Origin: Draconibacterium orientale
Lineage (GTDB): Bacteria > Bacteroidota > Bacteroidia > Bacteroidales > JAADGE01
DNA: 29,282 nt
Assembly (NCBI GenBank): GCA_020718265.1
Contig: DYSM01000006.1
Coordinates: forward strand, 1 to 29,282
Reading direction: 5' to 3'
The notes beneath the pieces were generated by a model. It saw only the letters and a list, made by a program, of their open reading frames with translations. It was not told where the DNA came from and did no database searches. This document shows positions 26,798 to 29,282 of the stretch, piece by piece; the first letter of the stretch is position 1; every line of letters begins with the position of its first letter. Both the position numbers and the translations under genes were made by a program.

Positions 26798-27369
26798 AGT
26801 TTTTTCGGAATTTTCGGAAAATATCGCAAAGTATTTTGATATAATTTGTTAAAAAACAAAGCCAACGCTATTCCGAGCAGAGTTCCGCCCAACACATCGC
26901 CAGGGAAATGCACACCGAGATAGATACGGCTGTATGCTACACTTGTAGCCCAAAGTAAAATTCCTACGGAAAACGTGCGGTTTCGGAAGAGCAGTAGCGA
27001 GAAGAATGCAAACGCATACGCATTTGCAGCATGTCCGGACACGAATCCAAATTTGCCTGAGGCTTTTTTTACAAAATGGGCTATTTCTTCAAGGCGCGGG
27101 TCGTGGCATGGGCGCAGGCGATGTGTGTGTTGTTTGAGTTGAAATGAAATTTGGTCGGAAGCAAGAATCAAAACGGCAAAAAAAGCAAGCAATACGAGCG
27201 CGTGTTTCCATCCAAATTTTCGAAATATAAAAAACAGAACGGTCGCATAAAGCGGAATCCAAACAAGTTTTTCGCTGAAGAACAGCATCACGCTGTCCCA
27301 AAATTCTGACTGAAATTGGTTCAGAAACAGAAATAATTGAATGTCGATATGTTCAAGAAAATCAATCAT
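26794..27369 (-). CDS. PAP2-family membrane phosphatase
   Basis: A 191-residue integral membrane acid-phosphatase-type enzyme. The three PAP2 signature parts are present: K79-x6-R86-P87, the SGH with Ser111 and His113 (GFVSGHAANA), and S147-R148-x5-His154-x3-Asp158 (SRIYLGVHFPGD). Several hydrophobic helices surround them (about 36-50, 57-72, 115-128, 134-146 and 160-175). Substrates of such enzymes include lipid phosphates and undecaprenyl pyrophosphate. The actual one is not determined. The start codon lies only 11 bases after the rpsT terminator T-tract, which leaves little room for its own promoter. Confidence 0.9.
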   Translation of the reverse strand: MIDFLEHIDIQLFLFLNQFQSEFWDSVMLFFSEKLVWIPLYATVLFFIFRKFGWKHALVLLAFFAVLILASDQISFQLKQHTHRLRPCHDPRLEEIAHFVKKASGKFGFVSGHAANAYAFAFFSLLLFRNRTFSVGILLWATSVAYSRIYLGVHFPGDVLGGTLLGIALALFFNKLYQNTLRYFPKIPKKL

Positions 27370-27380
27370 TTACATAAAAC

Positions 27381-27410
27381 AAAAAAGCCTACTCATACGA
27401 ATAGGCTTTT
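27381..27410 (-). terminator. Rho-independent terminator after rpsT
   Basis: On the minus strand AAAAGCCTA (27410-27402) pairs with TAGGCTTTT (27391-27383) around a 10-base loop, followed by a run of T (to 27381). It begins 19 bases after the rpsT stop. The A-rich first arm also gives some T residues on the + strand, but no + strand gene approaches it. Confidence 0.88.
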
Positions 27411-27429
27411 AAATTATATCTTTATGAAA

Positions 27430-27681
27430 TTACAATGCTGCAAGGTGTTTTGTTGCTTTCGATTTCAAATTTGAAGCTTTGTTTTTATGGATAATATTGT
27501 GTTTAGCCAACTTATCCAACATTGCATACAACTCCGGAAGTTGTGCCGCAGCTTCCGTTTTTTCTTTTGTAGTTCTGAATTTTTTCAAAGCATTACGCAT
27601 TGTTACGTGTGCGTAACGGTTATGAACTCGGTGTTCTTCTGTTTGACGTATGCGTTTTAACGATGATTTATGATTTGCCAT
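27430..27681 (-). CDS. rpsT: 30S ribosomal protein S20
   Basis: An 83-residue helical-bundle protein that binds the 5' domain of 16S rRNA. It shows the [21 protein letters not shown] start, [14 protein letters not shown] and the C-terminal [23 protein letters not shown]. Length is near the usual 84-88. It lies 26 bases after tRNA-Glu on the same strand, with no promoter in between, so the tRNA and rpsT are likely made from one transcript. Confidence 0.97.
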   Translation of the reverse strand: MANHKSSLKRIRQTEEHRVHNRYAHVTMRNALKKFRTTKEKTEAAAQLPELYAMLDKLAKHNIIHKNKASNLKSKATKHLAAL

Positions 27682-27707
27682 GATGCGTTGCTGATTTCTT
27701 TGAAATT

Positions 27708-27782
27708 TGGTAGTCCATGGGGGAATCGAACCCCCGTTTCAAGAATGAAAATCTTGCGTCCTAACCCCTGGACGAATGGACC
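27708..27782 (-). tRNA. tRNA-Glu (anticodon TTC)
   Basis: A 75-base gene with CCA encoded at 27710-27708. The acceptor arm GGTCCAT pairs with ATGGACT (one G-T pair at the end). The anticodon stem CAAGA/TCTTG holds the loop TTTTCAT, with anticodon TTC at 27749-27747. The T-arm GGGGGTTCGATTCCCCC is perfect. It stands upstream of rpsT and shares its promoter. Confidence 0.98.
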
Positions 27783-27824
27783 GTTTGGTTTTGTATTGTG
27801 TCGCCTTGTTATCGAAAGCGGATG

Positions 27825-27855
27825 CAAAAATAAGCGTTTTTTTTTTCTTGGCAAA
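27825..27855 (-). promoter_or_regulatory. Promoter of the tRNA-Glu / rpsT transcript
   Basis: On the minus strand a -33 TTTG (27855-27852), a 19-base spacer and a -7 TATTTTTG (27832-27825) give a full match to the Bacteroidota promoter pattern. An A-run of 8 lies just upstream of the -33 box (27863-27856), another at 27886-27879, and an A-run of 10 in the spacer (27846-27837). The first two could act as an UP element. Transcription would begin near 27818. Confidence 0.85.
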
Positions 27856-27954
27856 TTTTTTTTAACAAAAAATCAATATTTTTTTTCTAATTGTTTTTAC
27901 AGACTGATAACATCCTGAAAAATAAGCACTTTTTGTAAATAAAATCTCACAGGC

Positions 27955-27987
27955 TTGACGGTAGAATGTAAATTATTTGTAACTTTG
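27955..27987 (+). promoter_or_regulatory. Promoter of the gene at 28014
   Basis: The -7 TAACTTTG (27980-27987) is a full match to TAnnTTTG. The best -33 is TTG at 27955-27957, with a spacer of 22 bases, slightly long. The predicted start of transcription lies near 27994, before the ATG at 28014. The rest of the 27888-27954 spacer shows nothing else recognisable. Confidence 0.7.
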
Positions 27988-28013
27988 TGCCATATTTTTT
28001 CAAAAATCAAAGT

Positions 28014-29012
28014 ATGTCGGCGGATTATAAGAGACTTATCCGAAATTATTTTCACGTGTTCGAGGCGGAATATCCTTCGTTCAGAAAAGCTGCAAAATTC
28101 GGCACCGGATTCATTATTTTAGGTGTTTTTTTACTGTATATGCAATATATTCAGGTATTTAAGAACATACAAATACTTTCGGTTGTGTTAATTTTGGTCG
28201 GCGTTTTTTCGTTTTGGAAATGGATGCGACCGTATTTTTTTCTGAAACGTATTTTCTACACGCGCCCTGCCGACGGCGATATGGATGTGTGGTTTCATAA
28301 CGATGTGCATGAGGTCATTAAGCCGCGAGCGTTTGAACTTTTGCGCATTAATCCGAGCAGTTTGAAAGATGAAAATGTCATTATTGTGCCGTATCCGGTT
28401 TTTTGGGACGTGCCCGGCATGGCAAAAATTGAAAAAACGCGCAGACAAGGCGAGGACGGAAAATACATTTACACGGTTTGGGCTGTTCAAATTCTGATAG
28501 TTACGGATTATTTTCTAAGTTACTATTCTTGTCATTATGACTGGTTGGGCGACAAAATGTTTAACGAACGCACGAACGAGTATTTTTTTGACGATATTGT
28601 GTCCGTTAGCAATGATGAGGAGCCGTTGGACTATACTTTGTTACTTAAAGACGCGAAAAAAGCCGGTCAGTCGAAAATTTTCAAACTCAGAAATATGTCG
28701 GGCGATGAACTGAAAATCATTACAGATGTGCCAAGTTTGGAAGCTCCGAGTGCGTACGTAAACAGTTTGGACAGACTTGTACAGGCGTTGCGCATTTTGC
28801 TTCGACATCGACGTAAAGGTGTTGAGATAGAAGTAAATAAGCCAAAACCTGACGAACAGGCACACGTAGAAGAACCGACTGTAAATACCGCTCCGGTGCA
28901 AGAAGATGACACCGTGATGTTCCACCGTGAGTTACGACAGCTTTACGAAGAATACTCCAAAGAAATGGACGAATTGCGCAAAGAAAAGAATAAAGCGTAT
29001 CGCGGAGTATAA
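28014..29012 (+). CDS. Membrane protein of unknown function, two TM segments and C-terminal coiled coil
   Basis: A 332-residue protein that I do not recognise. Two hydrophobic helices at about 27-47 and 52-72 form a hairpin near the N-terminus. A soluble region follows (about 80-270) with an extended, beta-like character (VIIVPYPVFWDVPG, TVWAVQILIVTDYFLSYYS). An acidic, proline-containing linker (275-300) leads to a charged helix (300-328) likely to form a coiled coil. A GTG at 27987 would add nine residues, but it overlaps the promoter -7 box, so ATG 28014 is chosen. It is transcribed divergently from tRNA-Glu/rpsT and appears to stand alone. Confidence 0.8.
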   Translation: MSADYKRLIRNYFHVFEAEYPSFRKAAKFGTGFIILGVFLLYMQYIQVFKNIQILSVVLILVGVFSFWKWMRPYFFLKRIFYTRPADGDMDVWFHNDVHEVIKPRAFELLRINPSSLKDENVIIVPYPVFWDVPGMAKIEKTRRQGEDGKYIYTVWAVQILIVTDYFLSYYSCHYDWLGDKMFNERTNEYFFDDIVSVSNDEEPLDYTLLLKDAKKAGQSKIFKLRNMSGDELKIITDVPSLEAPSAYVNSLDRLVQALRILLRHRRKGVEIEVNKPKPDEQAHVEEPTVNTAPVQEDDTVMFHRELRQLYEEYSKEMDELRKEKNKAYRGV

Positions 29013-29057
29013 GTTTGCAAAGCTTGTAAAGTTTTTAAAGTCAGAAAGTTGGTAAAA
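29013..29057 (+). repeat. Degenerate 9-base tandem repeat (GTTTGTAAA-like)
   Basis: Directly after the stop codon, units GTTTGCAAA, GCTTGTAAA, GTTTTTAAA, GTCAGAAA and GTTGGTAAA follow each other with a period of 9 (one of 8). It is non-coding. The rest of the tail (29058-29237) is AT-rich, with no gene, promoter or hairpin that I can support. Confidence 0.6.
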
Positions 29058-29237
29058 ATAGTGTTTGTAAGAATATTCATAACACAATGAATTACATTAT
29101 GATATAGCATATTTAGTCTTGAATGTTTTAGAAACTTCTGTTCAAATTCAATTGAAACTATACTGACAACGGTACGAAATTTTACGTCTTAATCATTTTT
29201 TCGTATTTGTAATAAATTGATAAATAATATTTTAAAC

Positions 29238-29261
29238 CACAAAGACACAAAGTCGCAAAGT
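29238..29261 (+). repeat. Three copies of an 8-base CACAAAG-type unit
   Basis: CACAAAGA, CACAAAGT and CGCAAAGT lie head to tail near the right edge. This is a short array of a simple-sequence type seen in intergenic DNA of many bacteria. It may continue past the window, as only 21 bases remain. Confidence 0.6.
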
Positions 29262-29282
29262 TGAAATTCTAAGCATTTCCAG

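Noticed and set aside
27987..28013. GTG start for the gene at 28014
   Set aside because: Its first base is the last base of a full -7 promoter match, so the GTG would lie upstream of the transcription start.

Overview
This window looks like chromosomal DNA of an AT-rich member of the Bacteroidota, most likely near the Bacteroidales. Three things support this. Promoters match the Bacteroidota sigma-A pattern (TTG/TTTG, about 19-22 bases, TAnnTTTG) upstream of rpsL, of tRNA-Glu and of the gene at 28014. Ribosomal protein genes have AT-rich leaders with almost no Shine-Dalgarno sequence. The str, S10, spc and alpha clusters are fused without tuf, and tRNA-Glu lies directly upstream of rpsT. The exact genus cannot be read from the sequence.

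Layout. (1) 1-241: a (AATAYYC)n heptamer minisatellite that runs up to the first gene. (2) 242-3385: a tight four-gene cluster: uridine-phosphorylase-like nucleoside phosphorylase, SirB1/transglutaminase-like protein, class V aminotransferase and a small membrane protein. (3) 3386-3601: spacer with a good promoter. (4) 3602-20469: a continuous run of 31 genes on the + strand, rpsL-rpsG-fusA, then rpsJ through rpsQ, rplN through secY, infA-rpmJ-rpsM-rpsK-rpsD-rpoA-rplQ, with gaps of at most 44 bases, closed by a strong hairpin terminator. rpmJ (38 codons) is included. No map or adk lies between secY and infA. (5) 20571-25816: an accessory + strand cluster with overlapping or closely spaced genes: a lipoprotein, a small exported protein, a 1031-residue ABCG-type transporter with an N-terminal TerB-like and FHA-like region, and a TrmH/SpoU-family RNA methyltransferase. 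(6) 27782-25813 on the minus strand: tRNA-Glu(TTC), rpsT, a terminator, a PAP2 phosphatase and a ROK-family sugar kinase. (7) 28014-29012: a two-TM protein of unknown function with its own promoter, followed by a 270-base tail with short degenerate repeats.

Most of the window is core translation machinery: ribosomal proteins, EF-G, IF-1, RNA polymerase alpha and the SecY translocon, expected to be made together from one main promoter. The part least explained by known biology is the lipoprotein / exported protein / fused ABCG exporter cluster. The other items worth a second look are the minisatellite in front of the nucleoside phosphorylase gene, and the terminator only 11 bases before the PAP2 start codon. 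There is no sign of a phage, IS element, CRISPR array or integron. No gene-free stretch exceeds 300 bases.
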